Both the position numbers and the translations under genes were made by a program. From a candidate division LCP-89 bacterium B3_LCP (lineage in GTDB: Bacteria; Electryoneota; B3-LCP): a stretch of DNA of 64,000 nt. The stretch is from assembly GCA_005223185.1 (NCBI GenBank), contig NJBN01000004.1, positions 248,001 through 312,000 on the forward strand, in the 5' to 3' direction. The notes beneath the pieces are model-generated. The model was not told the origin of the DNA. It did not search any database and worked only from the letters and a program-made list of their open reading frames with translations. Of the stretch, positions 52,950 through 62,239 are shown piece after piece; position 1 is the stretch's first letter, and each line of letters starts with the position of its first letter.

Positions 52950-55118
52950 ATGATGGCTGACCAATCAAAAAAAATTACAACGATCCCTCTTCTCCTGGCA
53001 GGTTGTTTCTGTCTTCTCTGTGCTGTCTTGCTGTGGAAGAACATCGCCCTGCACTTCGCCCAAATCGAAGAGATCCTGCCATCGTTGCACATATCGAATC
53101 TCATTGCTGGGAAAACCATATTTTTCATATTCATAGTTTTTTGCTTGGGCTTAGCTATCTTTATTCTGACTAAAATCCCCTGGCGTCAGCTTTTACCGGA
53201 TACTGGTAATAAAGTTCGTCTGGTTCTTTCCTTGGCTGCTTTTGGGATTACCTTCATGCCTCTGTTCTGGTTGAGATTTGGCGCTGCTGCCTGGTTGTTG
53301 ACTGTCCTTCACGCCATTTCGCTGTTATTAGGTCTGGTTGGAATTATAGCACTCTCATCCTGGTTAGCACAGCGATTTCAGTTCTCTACCCATACTTTAA
53401 AAGGAAGCTGGTTGTATTCAAATCCCTGGTTTCCGGCAGCTTTTCTGCTGGGGTTGTCGCTCTATTTTTCCCATCACTGTTTCGCCAACATCCCTCACAT
53501 TGAAGATTCCATAGCGCAGCTCTTGCAAGCGCGCATATTCGCCACAGGACAGATTACCTCAGAACCGTTTCTGCCTAAGGAATTCTTCTTCTTCGGTTTC
53601 ATGTTGGATTTCGACCGGTGGTTTTCACAATATCCACCCGGACATCCTTTAATCCTGACGCTGGGCGTTCTGATTAAGATGCCCTACCTGATCAATCCTC
53701 TTTTAGGAGTTTTGAGCGTCATCCTGTGCTATTTCCTGCTGAAGTGGTCGATCGGGCAGAAGGAAGCTTCGTGGGGCGCCTGGGCGATGTGTCTGTCTCC
53801 CTTTGTAATCTTCATGAGTTCCGAATTCATGAACCACTCCACTACTTTAGTAACCTCCCTATTGGGATGGGTTGCCCTGTACAAGATTACAGACCGGAGA
53901 AAGATATGGTCAATTATCGCCGGACTGGCATTCGGTTACTGCGCTGCCACCAGACCTCTGGAAGGGGTTATTTTAGCTCTTATAGGTGGTTGCTACGTTC
54001 TCTCGACCGATGGTAAATTGCAGTTTAAATCCATCCTAAATGCTGTTCCTTATACGCTGGGTTTCTTGGCTGCAGTTTCCCTCTATTTCATCCATAATTC
54101 CTTAACCACAGGTCATCCTTTGACCACCGGTTATCAGTTGAGTTGGGGCGGAACAGGGGTTGGATTGGGAGAGGTCAATTGGGGACCTCCACATACACTT
54201 AGTTACGGAATAATAAATACTTTCATGTCCATCGCTGGCTTCAATGTTTACCTGTTTGAAATACCCCTACCGGCGCTGCTGGGAATCTTCATCTGGGCTG
54301 CATGGGGGAAGAGGTTGACCAACTGGGATAAGGTGATGTTAGCTGTGTTGATTTTAATACCTATAGGTTATCTATTCTACTACTTTCACGATTTCTGTTT
54401 CGGACCCCGCTACTACTATGTGTTAGTTCCCCAGGTATTGTATTTCACCATAAAAGGAATATGCATTATATATAATAGGATGGTTCAAGGACTGGCGATA
54501 CCGCACCAAAAGGTTCGTTCAGGACTGATCTGGGCGGGGATAATTCTTCTGGTTTTACAGTTTTCGATAGCCATACCGTATCGTTCTTCTGTATATGCGG
54601 ATAACTACTGGGGCACCGATGATGGACCCATGCGGGAAGCTCGCCGCCTGGATCTGAAAAACGCGGTAGTCTTCATCGAAAATCAGCCCTGGGAAGTTCT
54701 CCAGACCAAACTGCACCATCTTGGCTATAATATGGGTGACGCTCACAAGTTAATGTTTTTAGTTACTCTGGAAGGGTTAAATAAAGTACTGACGGAAATG
54801 GGATACCGAGGCGAAGATAGCTGGGAAGCAGAAGTGAACCTGATAGAATTAAATAAGCGAATCTATATCTGGAATGATAGACACATAGATGCAGGCAATC
54901 CCCCCATCGATCCCTGGGCAGTGGAAGGCAACTATACCTATTTTTCCAACGGCGTCCTGCATCAGGATCCCACAGACCGAAACCCGGAAGTGATTCTTGT
55001 CAGAGACTTAGGTGATCACAATAATAAATTGCTGGAACAGTTCCCTGGCAGGAAAACATATCGCTATGCTTACGATCCCGAAGTCGGGCGGTTTCGCATA
55101 TTGCCTTTAAGATTGTGA
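52950..55118 (+). CDS. GT39/ArnT-like membrane glycosyltransferase
   Basis: The protein has about twelve hydrophobic segments and the PMT/ArnT-type first loop with acidic pair (NIPHIEDSIAQLLQARIF), then SQYPPGHPLILTLGVLI and TRPLEGVILALIGG. The C-terminal ~200 residues (from the YADNYWGTDDGP segment on) form a soluble domain. The family uses a polyprenyl-phosphate sugar donor on the outer side of the membrane. A frame extends 33 codons further to 52851, but the early part is poorly hydrophobic and lacks a good ribosome site; the ATG pair at 52950/52953 is preferred. Acceptor substrate unknown. Confidence 0.72.
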   Translation: MMADQSKKITTIPLLLAGCFCLLCAVLLWKNIALHFAQIEEILPSLHISNLIAGKTIFFIFIVFCLGLAIFILTKIPWRQLLPDTGNKVRLVLSLAAFGITFMPLFWLRFGAAAWLLTVLHAISLLLGLVGIIALSSWLAQRFQFSTHTLKGSWLYSNPWFPAAFLLGLSLYFSHHCFANIPHIEDSIAQLLQARIFATGQITSEPFLPKEFFFFGFMLDFDRWFSQYPPGHPLILTLGVLIKMPYLINPLLGVLSVILCYFLLKWSIGQKEASWGAWAMCLSPFVIFMSSEFMNHSTTLVTSLLGWVALYKITDRRKIWSIIAGLAFGYCAATRPLEGVILALIGGCYVLSTDGKLQFKSILNAVPYTLGFLAAVSLYFIHNSLTTGHPLTTGYQLSWGGTGVGLGEVNWGPPHTLSYGIINTFMSIAGFNVYLFEIPLPALLGIFIWAAWGKRLTNWDKVMLAVLILIPIGYLFYYFHDFCFGPRYYYVLVPQVLYFTIKGICIIYNRMVQGLAIPHQKVRSGLIWAGIILLVLQFSIAIPYRSSVYADNYWGTDDGPMREARRLDLKNAVVFIENQPWEVLQTKLHHLGYNMGDAHKLMFLVTLEGLNKVLTEMGYRGEDSWEAEVNLIELNKRIYIWNDRHIDAGNPPIDPWAVEGNYTYFSNGVLHQDPTDRNPEVILVRDLGDHNNKLLEQFPGRKTYRYAYDPEVGRFRILPLRL

Positions 55119-55257
55119 TGATTGGTGTTGGTGGCTTCCAGGAGCTATGAATTGTTGGGTTATTGATCCCCCCTTGCTCCCCCCTTGAAAAAAGGGTGGC
55201 ATGTGTAAGCCCGCTTGTTACCTTTCATAGTCGGGATTACCTGTGCTGCTGACTCTC

Positions 55258-55340
55258 AGCAGTAAACAGTCACTCCTCAGAATAAATTCTGAGGCTGAAA
55301 CTAATCAAGATCACTGAAGTGATCGTTATCCGTTGCGGTA
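55258..55340. repeat. Hairpin cluster in a 332-bp gap
   Basis: CCTCAGAA-TAAA-TTCTGAGG (about 55274-55293) and GATCACTGAAGTGATC (about 55309-55324) recall the hairpin cluster at 1921-2048. No gene is seen between 55119 and 55450. Confidence 0.55.
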
Positions 55341-55393
55341 AGCTTTTCCCTCTTAGTCTTGTTCCTTAAAGGCTGCGTCCTGACGGTTTTATT

Positions 55394-55423
55394 AAAAAGG
55401 CTAACCTCACGGTCAGCCTTTTT
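55394..55423. terminator. Bidirectional terminator
   Basis: A 13-bp stem with one mismatch (AAAAAGGCTAACC against GGTCAGCCTTTTT), loop TCAC. It serves the converging glycosyltransferase and HdrD-like genes. Confidence 0.8.
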
Positions 55424-55450
55424 GTCTTCCATCATCTAGAATTGCCTCAC

Positions 55451-57052
55451 CTATAACAGTTCCCAATCAATGAAGCCGGGCTTTACATTGGTCATGGCAT
55501 TTACTATCAGTTCCACCAGACCGGCATAGTACAGACCCGATTTTTCTTTGGCGCCGTAATAATCGAACAGGTCGCGAATCTGTCCCTTGCAGTTGGAACA
55601 GGGCGCACATACGTATTTGGGCTGTTCTGGTCCGGGTTCTTCATCCGCGAAAGCATTGAGAATCTGCTCTAACTTCTTTCTACCGCTGACTTGCAGCCGC
55701 CAGTCCATGAAATTGTTCTGTGACATGATAGCCCAGCCACTGCCGCCGCCGCAGCAGTAATTACGCACTCCATGCGGGTGCATTTCCCGAAAGCGGGGAG
55801 CAATATAGCGCAGCACTTTCCTTTGAGGCTCCACCACACCCATAGAACGCACCAAGTTGCAGGGATCGTGCAGAGTCACAGGGAAATCATTTCTGGAAGG
55901 ATCCAGATCCAACTTGCCGCTGAAAACGATGTGTTCCATCAGCGTCATAGCTGATTCCCGGGGTATCGCCTGCGTAATGCGGTCTCCTATAACGCCCATA
56001 GCCTTGCTTTCGTGACCGCATTCACCCATTACAATCTTTTTCACCTTAAGTTTCTTAGCGATTTCGTAGTGTTTCATGGCAATACGGGCTAACTGCACGT
56101 CTTCGTAAAACAACCCGTAATTTACCCCGTCATAACCGACCAGGTCGCTCGATAGCGTCCACGATATCCCCGCCTCTTGTAGGATCAGAGCAAAAGCGCC
56201 AGGATTATCGGGCCATGCTAAGAACTCACCAGCATTATGGATCAAGAGGACGTCAGCTCCTTCCTTGTCCCAAACGGTTTCTACCTTAAGACCGGTGCGG
56301 TCTTCCATATCCTCGTCAATGAATTCGCAGTTATCCTTTACCACGATGGGGTTCATACCGGTGCTCGATCCCACTTCTAACTGCTGTACAGTCCCCTTTT
56401 CATGAAGATCTTTGGCAGCCAATCCCAATTCGGAACTTGCTAATTTGCGAATTTCCCGTGATAACATCCCGTTATCGACCCCGATGGGACAGCTTTGAGC
56501 GCAACGCCGGCATAGCGTACAACGATAGGAAAGCTCAATCAGCCTTGAAATCAGCGTCCAGTTGAGCTCTATATCGCCATTGTTGAACTTCTCCCACCAG
56601 CTACCACCCTTGACGTACTTAAAATACAGACGGCGCAGGATTTCCGATCTATAGGTAGGTCGATAGATTTCATTATATCCACTGGCTTCGTATATGGGGC
56701 AATCATCGATACAAGTCTGGCAGCGGGCACAGTGTTCCATGGATAGTATCAGCGGCTGCAGGAATGTCCAGTTGTTTTCTGGGGTAAATAGTTTTTCCAA
56801 ACCGGAAATAAACTGTTTCACCAGCCGGTCTTCTTCTTCCTTCGACTTGGGCTTAGGAATGTTGACAACCATAGTGTCATCTAAGGTCGCCTCAAATTTC
56901 TGCCGGGCGTCTTCACTTAATTGTTTAAAGCCGGGTTGGTCTTCCAATTTATCATAAGGAGGCGGCAGAGGGTACAAATCTTCCGGTGCAACGTGAGCTA
57001 ACTGTTCAGAAGGCGTGCTGAAGTCCTTGAAGCTTAAACTTTTACCTGCCAT
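55451..57052 (-). CDS. HdrD/DsrK/TmcB-family iron-sulfur protein
   Basis: This 533-residue paralogue of DsrK has two ferredoxin motifs (CARCQTCIDDCP near 110 and CTLCRRCAQSCP near 180) and CCG-type cysteines (HDPCNLVRSMG, YCCGGGSGWA and CAPCSNCKGQ). TmcB, HmeD and DsrK share this layout and transfer electrons between quinol and a disulfide-type acceptor such as DsrC trisulfide. It starts one base inside the stop of the NarI-like gene upstream (TAATG). No J, O, P or cytochrome subunits are next to it, so this is a minimal two-subunit module. Confidence 0.85.
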   Translation of the reverse strand: MAGKSLSFKDFSTPSEQLAHVAPEDLYPLPPPYDKLEDQPGFKQLSEDARQKFEATLDDTMVVNIPKPKSKEEEDRLVKQFISGLEKLFTPENNWTFLQPLILSMEHCARCQTCIDDCPIYEASGYNEIYRPTYRSEILRRLYFKYVKGGSWWEKFNNGDIELNWTLISRLIELSYRCTLCRRCAQSCPIGVDNGMLSREIRKLASSELGLAAKDLHEKGTVQQLEVGSSTGMNPIVVKDNCEFIDEDMEDRTGLKVETVWDKEGADVLLIHNAGEFLAWPDNPGAFALILQEAGISWTLSSDLVGYDGVNYGLFYEDVQLARIAMKHYEIAKKLKVKKIVMGECGHESKAMGVIGDRITQAIPRESAMTLMEHIVFSGKLDLDPSRNDFPVTLHDPCNLVRSMGVVEPQRKVLRYIAPRFREMHPHGVRNYCCGGGSGWAIMSQNNFMDWRLQVSGRKKLEQILNAFADEEPGPEQPKYVCAPCSNCKGQIRDLFDYYGAKEKSGLYYAGLVELIVNAMTNVKPGFIDWELL

Positions 57053-57969
57053 TATTTCTCCTCCTTCTCTTTTTTGGGTACTGGACTGGTGGCAATGTCC
57101 ACCCAGTTCTTCTTGCCGTCAGCGCCGACGTGAGGCGCACTCCAGGTTACTACCTGTTCGAGTTGCGGATTAATTTTATCTTGCAATGGATCACCCGGAA
57201 GGTTTGTCTCATCCTCCCAGCGCACACTGTGATAAGTGAAGTACTTCGTGAAGAAGTGGGTCATGTGTGTGAAGGGGAGATAAAACATGAAGACCAGACT
57301 GAAACCGATGAACAAGTATGCTGTCACAGGAAGTGAAGGCATCACCGATGGCGCTACCAACCCGCGGAAAAATCCGGAACTGTTGGCAATGACATTCGGA
57401 TCGCTTGACAACCACAGAATACCGGTAACGTATATGGCTCCCAGCATGAACAGGTTGAGGAAATGACTCGGTGTGCTGAATTTTGCCAGACCTGAGTCCG
57501 CGATCCTGAGTATGATCATATACACCGCTCCAATCACTCCTAACACGCATCCTATCCAGCCTATGACATAGGTAACTGGGACCAGGAAAGCTAACTCTAC
57601 ATTTGCCATACTTAGTAGGCCCATTGCCGCTAACAGCACGGTATTACCGATCAGAAGATACAGCCCGAAATGTAACGGGAACGTTCCGAACCACATCTTC
57701 CTGTTATATTCCCAGATTGCCTTTAAGAACAAAATCTCAGGTATCATTACCTTCAATTCACCCAAGTAATCCTTGTGGCGTTCCTTCGTCCACCAGTCTA
57801 ACTCCTCAAGGATGGATCCGCCATACTTAGCCTTACCTTTTTCATGAGGAACTGGATATAATTCCCAGCGTAAATGCACCGGCATCTTAGCGATGCGTAT
57901 GGCTCTGGCTGCTATAGCCACCACAAACACCGCAAAAGTCAAGTATGCCAATAGATGCAGAATTCCCAT
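57052..57969 (-). CDS. NarI/DsrM/TmcC-like cytochrome b membrane subunit
   Basis: This 305-residue protein has about five to six transmembrane helices (LLAYLTFAVFVVAIAARAI, FGLYLLIGNTVLLAAMGLLS, LVPVTYVIGWIGCVLGVIGA, LFMLGAIYVTGILWL and AYLFIGFSLVFMFYLPFTH). Histidines such as FPLHFGLYL and FTHMTHFF suit b-heme binding. The C-terminal cytoplasmic tail ends in a lysine/glutamate-rich stretch. It pairs with the HdrD-like gene downstream to form a menaquinol-linked module like DsrMK or TmcCB. Coupled translation through TAATG supports complex formation. Confidence 0.82.
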   Translation of the reverse strand: MGILHLLAYLTFAVFVVAIAARAIRIAKMPVHLRWELYPVPHEKGKAKYGGSILEELDWWTKERHKDYLGELKVMIPEILFLKAIWEYNRKMWFGTFPLHFGLYLLIGNTVLLAAMGLLSMANVELAFLVPVTYVIGWIGCVLGVIGAVYMIILRIADSGLAKFSTPSHFLNLFMLGAIYVTGILWLSSDPNVIANSSGFFRGLVAPSVMPSLPVTAYLFIGFSLVFMFYLPFTHMTHFFTKYFTYHSVRWEDETNLPGDPLQDKINPQLEQVVTWSAPHVGADGKKNWVDIATSPVPKKEKEEK

Positions 57970-58048
57970 TGTTATTTTCCTTCTATTTGATATTGTTTCT
58001 GATTATTTCGTGTCAGGTTTTTCTAAAGCTTAGTGAATTCGTTAATTT

Positions 58049-58160
58049 GTCATTCTGTCTGAAGGACTCCCAAGGAGAGCCCCAATTTATTGGAGTGAAG
58101 AATCTCTTATGCATATTTGCGTGAGTTCCTTCGCTACGCTCAGGATGACAGAATGGTTAG
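58049..58160. repeat. Dispersed GTCATTCTG...GAAGAATCTC repeat
   Basis: GTCATTCTG (58049) to GAAGAATCTC (about 58097-58106), then the arm TTCGCTACGCTCAGGATGAC. A CTCC-CAA-GGAG micro-hairpin (58067-58077) and a CCAAT/ATTGG palindrome (58082-58093) sit inside. A related copy is at about 62240-62340. Confidence 0.65.
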
Positions 58161-58166
58161 TTCGTT

Positions 58167-58685
58167 CTACTTGCCAGCTTCCGGATTCTGAATGTTTCTC
58201 AATACCTCTTTCATGTCTTCCGTACAGTAAGCGCCGAAGCGGTAAACTTCACACTTTCTGCAGGACCAGTCTTCACAACCATTCTGTTCATTGTGAAGTA
58301 CCCAGCAGGGTCGTTCAGAATCCCGCAAAGCGGGACAGTCCTTATTTTTTTCCCTGTCGCAATCTTTGAATTCCCAGCAGGGCAGAAGCGCCCATAATCT
58401 TAAGAGACCTTCTAAGTTCAAGCCCCGCTTCTTTATCAAATGCTGGATCATCTGTATTCGCCCTAAGTCTTCAATGCAGAGCATGCGCACATTTCCAGCC
58501 GTGCGGTGATATATGATCAATCCCGCAGATTCGTACTTGCGCAAAGCAGAATCGGACAAACCTGTAATCCTGGCTGCGGCACTAATCGTTATAGCTGGAT
58601 CCAGCGTGTCAATTCCTCCGCTAGGAGCGTGATCTTTTAACCAGCGCTGGAGATTGGTATCAACTGTATCACCCGGTAGTTCCAC
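58167..58685 (-). CDS. MerR-family regulator with Cys-rich C-terminus
   Basis: The 172-residue protein has an N-terminal extension (residues 1-30), a MerR-type winged HTH (about 32-100: ISAAARITGLSDSALRKYES with the wing AGNVRMLCIEDLGRIQ), and a short dimerisation helix. The C-terminal domain (about 103-160) has about eight cysteines: CWEFKDC, CPALRDSERPCW, CEDWSCRKC and YCTED. The Cys-rich tail suggests a metal or Fe-S redox sensor. It lies upstream of the DsrMK/TmcBC-like pair on the same strand, so it may regulate that pair. Target and signal are inferred. Confidence 0.78.
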   Translation of the reverse strand: MELPGDTVDTNLQRWLKDHAPSGGIDTLDPAITISAAARITGLSDSALRKYESAGLIIYHRTAGNVRMLCIEDLGRIQMIQHLIKKRGLNLEGLLRLWALLPCWEFKDCDREKNKDCPALRDSERPCWVLHNEQNGCEDWSCRKCEVYRFGAYCTEDMKEVLRNIQNPEAGK

Positions 58686-58806
58686 AACTCTTCTCTTGTT
58701 TTTGCCTGGATTTAATAAGATAATAAAGTTGCACTTTTAAATCAAGGTATTTGTGAAAAAAATATCCAGCAACGCTGGATTACAGGAAGGTATAAGTTGT
58801 AAACGG

Positions 58807-59481
58807 CTAATTACTCCCATCAATAGTGTAAGTTCCCTCAACCAGTTGCCAGTTGTTGCCTGCAGCCAGAGGAAACACGCCTTCACCTTCGTATATTGTG
58901 AATGCTTCCAGAACCATACTCAGGGAACCTGAAGAACTGAGTATCTGGGTCATCGCCACTAATCCGATATTTTCTGCCAGGATCATACTTCCTATCAGTT
59001 CACCGGTTATAGAATCAGATATGCTATATATAAATGAATTAAATATACCGGCAGGAACAGACACATTAGACAAATCTTCCACTATAAACTTCGCAGGATA
59101 CCCGTACAACCCGTACCATTCTGTTCCAACTTGAGGATTAGCAGGACTGAAAATTGCGTTGATCTCCACGGGATCACCACCGATTTCCTCGTAGCCTTTC
59201 AAGTAAACGGTATCATCTTCGAATAGAAAATACTGAATCTCAGCGAGTACTCCATTTTCGTAGTAATTACTCTGGAAGCATATCTGGTTAAAGATGGTAG
59301 TATGACCTACTATGCTGAAGGTTCTCTGGAGAGGAGGAGCGTCCAGAGGTTGCGATAAATCATCGCCGGTATCACAACCTATCAGCAGTAGAAAGATTGT
59401 AGCGAATATAATTATAGGCAACCCGTGTGTATGACAACAGAATTTTGTCTTACAACTTGTATATCTAAAGCCATTCCACAT
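58807..59481 (-). CDS. Putative lipoprotein, function unknown
   Basis: This 224-residue protein has a late signal peptide (LPIIIFATIFLLLIGC, lipobox LIGC at about residue 36) and a beta-rich, mostly polar body. The first 20 residues are Cys-rich and unlike a normal signal N-region, and the frame overlaps moeA by 17 bases. The true start may therefore lie further in, at a non-ATG codon. No family was recognised. Position at the end of the molybdenum-cofactor operon is probably incidental. Confidence 0.5.
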   Translation of the reverse strand: MWNGFRYTSCKTKFCCHTHGLPIIIFATIFLLLIGCDTGDDLSQPLDAPPLQRTFSIVGHTTIFNQICFQSNYYENGVLAEIQYFLFEDDTVYLKGYEEIGGDPVEINAIFSPANPQVGTEWYGLYGYPAKFIVEDLSNVSVPAGIFNSFIYSISDSITGELIGSMILAENIGLVAMTQILSSSGSLSMVLEAFTIYEGEGVFPLAAGNNWQLVEGTYTIDGSN

Positions 59482-60664
59482 CTACCGAAATTCCTTCCTG
59501 CACTTGCCGGCTGCCGCCCGGGACGAATATGAATCCGTTTGTGCCTTTGATCGATGATAATCTGCCTGAACTGTAATTCTGCACCGCTTGGGCTAATAGT
59601 TGTCCATCCTTGCGTTTCAAGTGTGCTCCAATCACCTGAAACCTGTCTCCTTTAACGGAAAATGATTCGGTTAAAATGGCTCGTTCCCGCGTGCTTGATG
59701 TATCCTTCGCCATCAGCTTATCGATGAGGCGTTTGCCGTACAATTGAAAGGTAACTGCCACCGAAACTGGATTGCCAGGTAAAGCTAACAACCACGATCT
59801 TCCGATCCTGGCAACAAGTGCGGGTTTTCCCGGTTTCACGAAGACCTTATGGAAGAGCAGATCACCACCCAACCTCTTAACGACGTCGGGGATGTAATCG
59901 AAATTGCCCATCGAAACAGCGCCGGAAGTTATCACTACATCGTATTCACTGCAGAGCCTGGTTATAATCGGAATAAGTTTGTCTATGTCATCCGGTGAAG
60001 GTGAGTGAAGGTATATGTCTCTGAATCCCTGCGCTTCCAATAGCGCCTTTAACGTGACGTCATTGGAATTATAAATCTGTCCGTCCCCCAAAGATTCACC
60101 CGGTGAAATGATCTCAGAACCGGTAGCCATGACAGCTACTTTCGGATGAGGATATACGCTTATCTCTCGCAGTCCCAAACTCGCGCATATTCCTGCATCC
60201 AATGTGGTTAATTCATATCTCTCCGAAAAGATAACCGTACCTGCTTTTATATCATTACCGGCCGGGCGTACGTGATCGCCTTCACCAGGCATCTGCATGA
60301 GACGAACGAAATCACCGGTAAACTCCAATTCTTCGACTTTGATAACCGTATCGGCACCGGCAGGCAGCGCTGCTCCGGTCATTATGCGAAAAGCGTGACC
60401 AGCTTGCAGCGGTTCTTGAACTGGTTTTCCCGCAGGAATCGTTCCCTGTATAGTGAGTTCTATGGGAAATGATTTACCCTGTAGATGCTCATGCGCAACC
60501 GCAATTCCATCCATCGCCGAAGAGGCGAAATCAGGCACGTCAAACTTAGCGGTTATCTCTTCGGCAAGAGCACAGCCTATCGCCTGAGTTAAAGCTACTT
60601 CCCTCGCCTCAAGCGGTTCGACAGCCCGGTCTATTTTCGTTAGTGCTTCTTCTAAACTGATCAT
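59465..60664 (-). CDS. moeA: Molybdopterin molybdenumtransferase MoeA
   Basis: MoeA inserts molybdate into adenylylated molybdopterin. The 399 residues contain FDVPDFASSAMDGIAV near the N-terminus, GAALPAGADTVIKVEE near 95, VVITSGAVSMGNFDYIPDV near 245 and LLALPGNPVSVAVTFQLYG near 297. Length is typical. It follows the MOSC gene by 3 bp in the mogA-moaC-MOSC-moeA operon. Confidence 0.94.
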   Translation of the reverse strand: MISLEEALTKIDRAVEPLEAREVALTQAIGCALAEEITAKFDVPDFASSAMDGIAVAHEHLQGKSFPIELTIQGTIPAGKPVQEPLQAGHAFRIMTGAALPAGADTVIKVEELEFTGDFVRLMQMPGEGDHVRPAGNDIKAGTVIFSERYELTTLDAGICASLGLREISVYPHPKVAVMATGSEIISPGESLGDGQIYNSNDVTLKALLEAQGFRDIYLHSPSPDDIDKLIPIITRLCSEYDVVITSGAVSMGNFDYIPDVVKRLGGDLLFHKVFVKPGKPALVARIGRSWLLALPGNPVSVAVTFQLYGKRLIDKLMAKDTSSTRERAILTESFSVKGDRFQVIGAHLKRKDGQLLAQAVQNYSSGRLSSIKGTNGFIFVPGGSRQVQEGISVDVEWL

Positions 60665-60667
60665 TTT

Positions 60668-61108
60668 CTACCGTTCAACCCTAATCGGATCACCCACCTG
60701 TACTTTGCCCCCTTCTATTACTTTTGCAAATATCCCTTCCCGCGGCATGATACAATCTCCCACCACCTCAAAAATCTCACATCCGTGATGACATTCCTTA
60801 CCGATTTGGATTATCTCAAGTTTGACTAATTTCCCTAAAGACAGTATCGTTCCCACGTCAATATTTAAGAAATCCAATCCCCTTGTAGTAATATTCTCAG
60901 CAAAATCACCGGGTTTTATGATGAGATCAGTCTGGTCTAACTTATCGAAACTCTCATATGGTAACAGGCTCACCTGCCGCTCTGTCTTCCCGTGTGCATC
61001 ACCGATGATACCCTTACTGAGGCTCAATTCGATCTCAGGTACGTTCTCCTTCTTCGTGCCTTTCTGAGACGAAATGGAAAGACGATAGACTACGGGCGTA
61101 TCATTCAT
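60668..61108 (-). CDS. MOSC domain protein
   Basis: The 146-residue single-domain MOSC protein starts VYRLSISSQKGTKKENVPE, with GDAHGKTERQVSLLPYES near 33-50. The conserved cysteine is in GKECHHGCEIFEVVGDCIMP near 103-122. Free-standing MOSC proteins are linked to sulfur or molybdenum-cofactor handling. It overlaps moaC by 8 bp and lies 3 bp before moeA, so it belongs to the cofactor operon. Confidence 0.85.
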   Translation of the reverse strand: MNDTPVVYRLSISSQKGTKKENVPEIELSLSKGIIGDAHGKTERQVSLLPYESFDKLDQTDLIIKPGDFAENITTRGLDFLNIDVGTILSLGKLVKLEIIQIGKECHHGCEIFEVVGDCIMPREGIFAKVIEGGKVQVGDPIRVER

Positions 61109-61583
61109 CTGGATTCCTCTGCCAGTGTCCGCTGCGTCCGCCTTCTTTTCTCAGCAATTTTATCTCTTCGATCACCATGCCTTTATCGACTGCCTTGCCC
61201 ATATCGTAAAGTGTCAACGCCGCTACGGAAACTGCTGTAAGCGCTTCCATCTCCACGCCTGTACGAGAATAAGTACGGACTTCGGCTTCTACCAAAATCA
61301 GGTCAGGAGTTTCCAGTTGTATTTCCACGTTAACATGTGTGATGGGGAGAGGGTGACAGAGGGGAATCAAATCTGATGTGCGCTTAGCCGCCTGAATTCC
61401 CGCAATTTTCGCTGTTGTTAAAGCATCGCCTTTGCCCAAATCATTATTGGCTAACTTCTGCCATAGTTCCGAATTGACTCGCAAACGAGCGCAAGCCCTG
61501 GCTCGCCGGTCGGTTTGGTCTTTTTCCCCCACGTCAACCATCCTGATCTTGCCCTTCTTATCTAAATGTGTAAAATCTGGCAT
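61101..61583 (-). CDS. moaC: Cyclic pyranopterin monophosphate synthase MoaC
   Basis: MoaC catalyses the second step of molybdopterin synthesis with MoaA. The 160 residues contain FTHLDKKGKIRMVDVGEKDQ at the start, LIPLCHPLPITHVNVEIQLE near 75-94, and GVEMEALTAVSVAALTLYDM with the conserved lysine-bearing GKAVDKGM following. No moaA is in this window. It overlaps the MOSC gene by 8 bp. Confidence 0.95.
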   Translation of the reverse strand: MPDFTHLDKKGKIRMVDVGEKDQTDRRARACARLRVNSELWQKLANNDLGKGDALTTAKIAGIQAAKRTSDLIPLCHPLPITHVNVEIQLETPDLILVEAEVRTYSRTGVEMEALTAVSVAALTLYDMGKAVDKGMVIEEIKLLRKEGGRSGHWQRNPDE

Positions 61584-61603
61584 AACTTGCTTTGAATTTA
61601 TCT

Positions 61604-62110
61604 CTATGGATCAGGTTTTTCATCACGTAACAATTGGATTGCATGCGGCAAAGCTGGCAGGATAGTCTCTAAATTCTCCAGGCTCCCTTTGGGACTGCCC
61701 GGGAGATTGACAATCAGTGTAGTCTGATTAAATCCCGCAACTGCCCGCGAAAGCATCGCATGGGGCGTTATCCGGGATGATTCCCTGCGCATCGCCTCTT
61801 CCAGGCCGGGAACGCGTTTTTCGATAACCTGCAGCGTAGCTTCCGGCGTTACGTCTCTGGGAGAAAGACCGGTTCCACCCGACGTCAGAATCAGATCGAA
61901 CTGATTGGATTCGACTTTCTCTTTAAGCCAGCTTGCTATCACCTCAAGATCGTCCGGAACGATTTCAGGATCTACTACTTCCCAATCCAACCCTCGCAAT
62001 TTGTCAACAATTAACGACCCGCTCTTATCCAGCCTCTCACCGGAAAAAGCCCGATCACTGCAGATTAGAATCGCTGCCCGATACACTGAATCTGTCTTGT
62101 CTGGAAACAT
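61604..62110 (-). CDS. mogA: Molybdopterin adenylyltransferase (MogA/MoaB family)
   Basis: It adenylylates molybdopterin before molybdate insertion. The 168 residues have AILICSDRAFSGERLDKSG near the start, DLILTSGGTGLSPRDVTPEA near 72-91 (the AMP/Mo-binding motif) and LVNLPGSPKGSLENLETILP near 135-154. It is first in the operon, behind the promoter 62144-62172, and followed by moaC after 20 bp. Confidence 0.92.
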   Translation of the reverse strand: MFPDKTDSVYRAAILICSDRAFSGERLDKSGSLIVDKLRGLDWEVVDPEIVPDDLEVIASWLKEKVESNQFDLILTSGGTGLSPRDVTPEATLQVIEKRVPGLEEAMRRESSRITPHAMLSRAVAGFNQTTLIVNLPGSPKGSLENLETILPALPHAIQLLRDEKPDP

Positions 62111-62143
62111 ATTTAGTAACCACCGCTACCTCAGCACAAACCC

Positions 62144-62172
62144 AATATAAACAAAAATAGCACCTATTTCAA
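62144..62172 (-). promoter_or_regulatory. Promoter of the molybdenum-cofactor operon
   Basis: On the minus strand, TTGAAA (62167-62172), 17 nt, TATATT (62144-62149), about 34 nt before the mogA start. Confidence 0.7.
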
Positions 62173-62239
62173 CAGATAAGTGCTGCATAATACTTGCGAT
62201 AAATTACTCTGCGCTTTGTCCAACCTGCGGACTTTGAGA

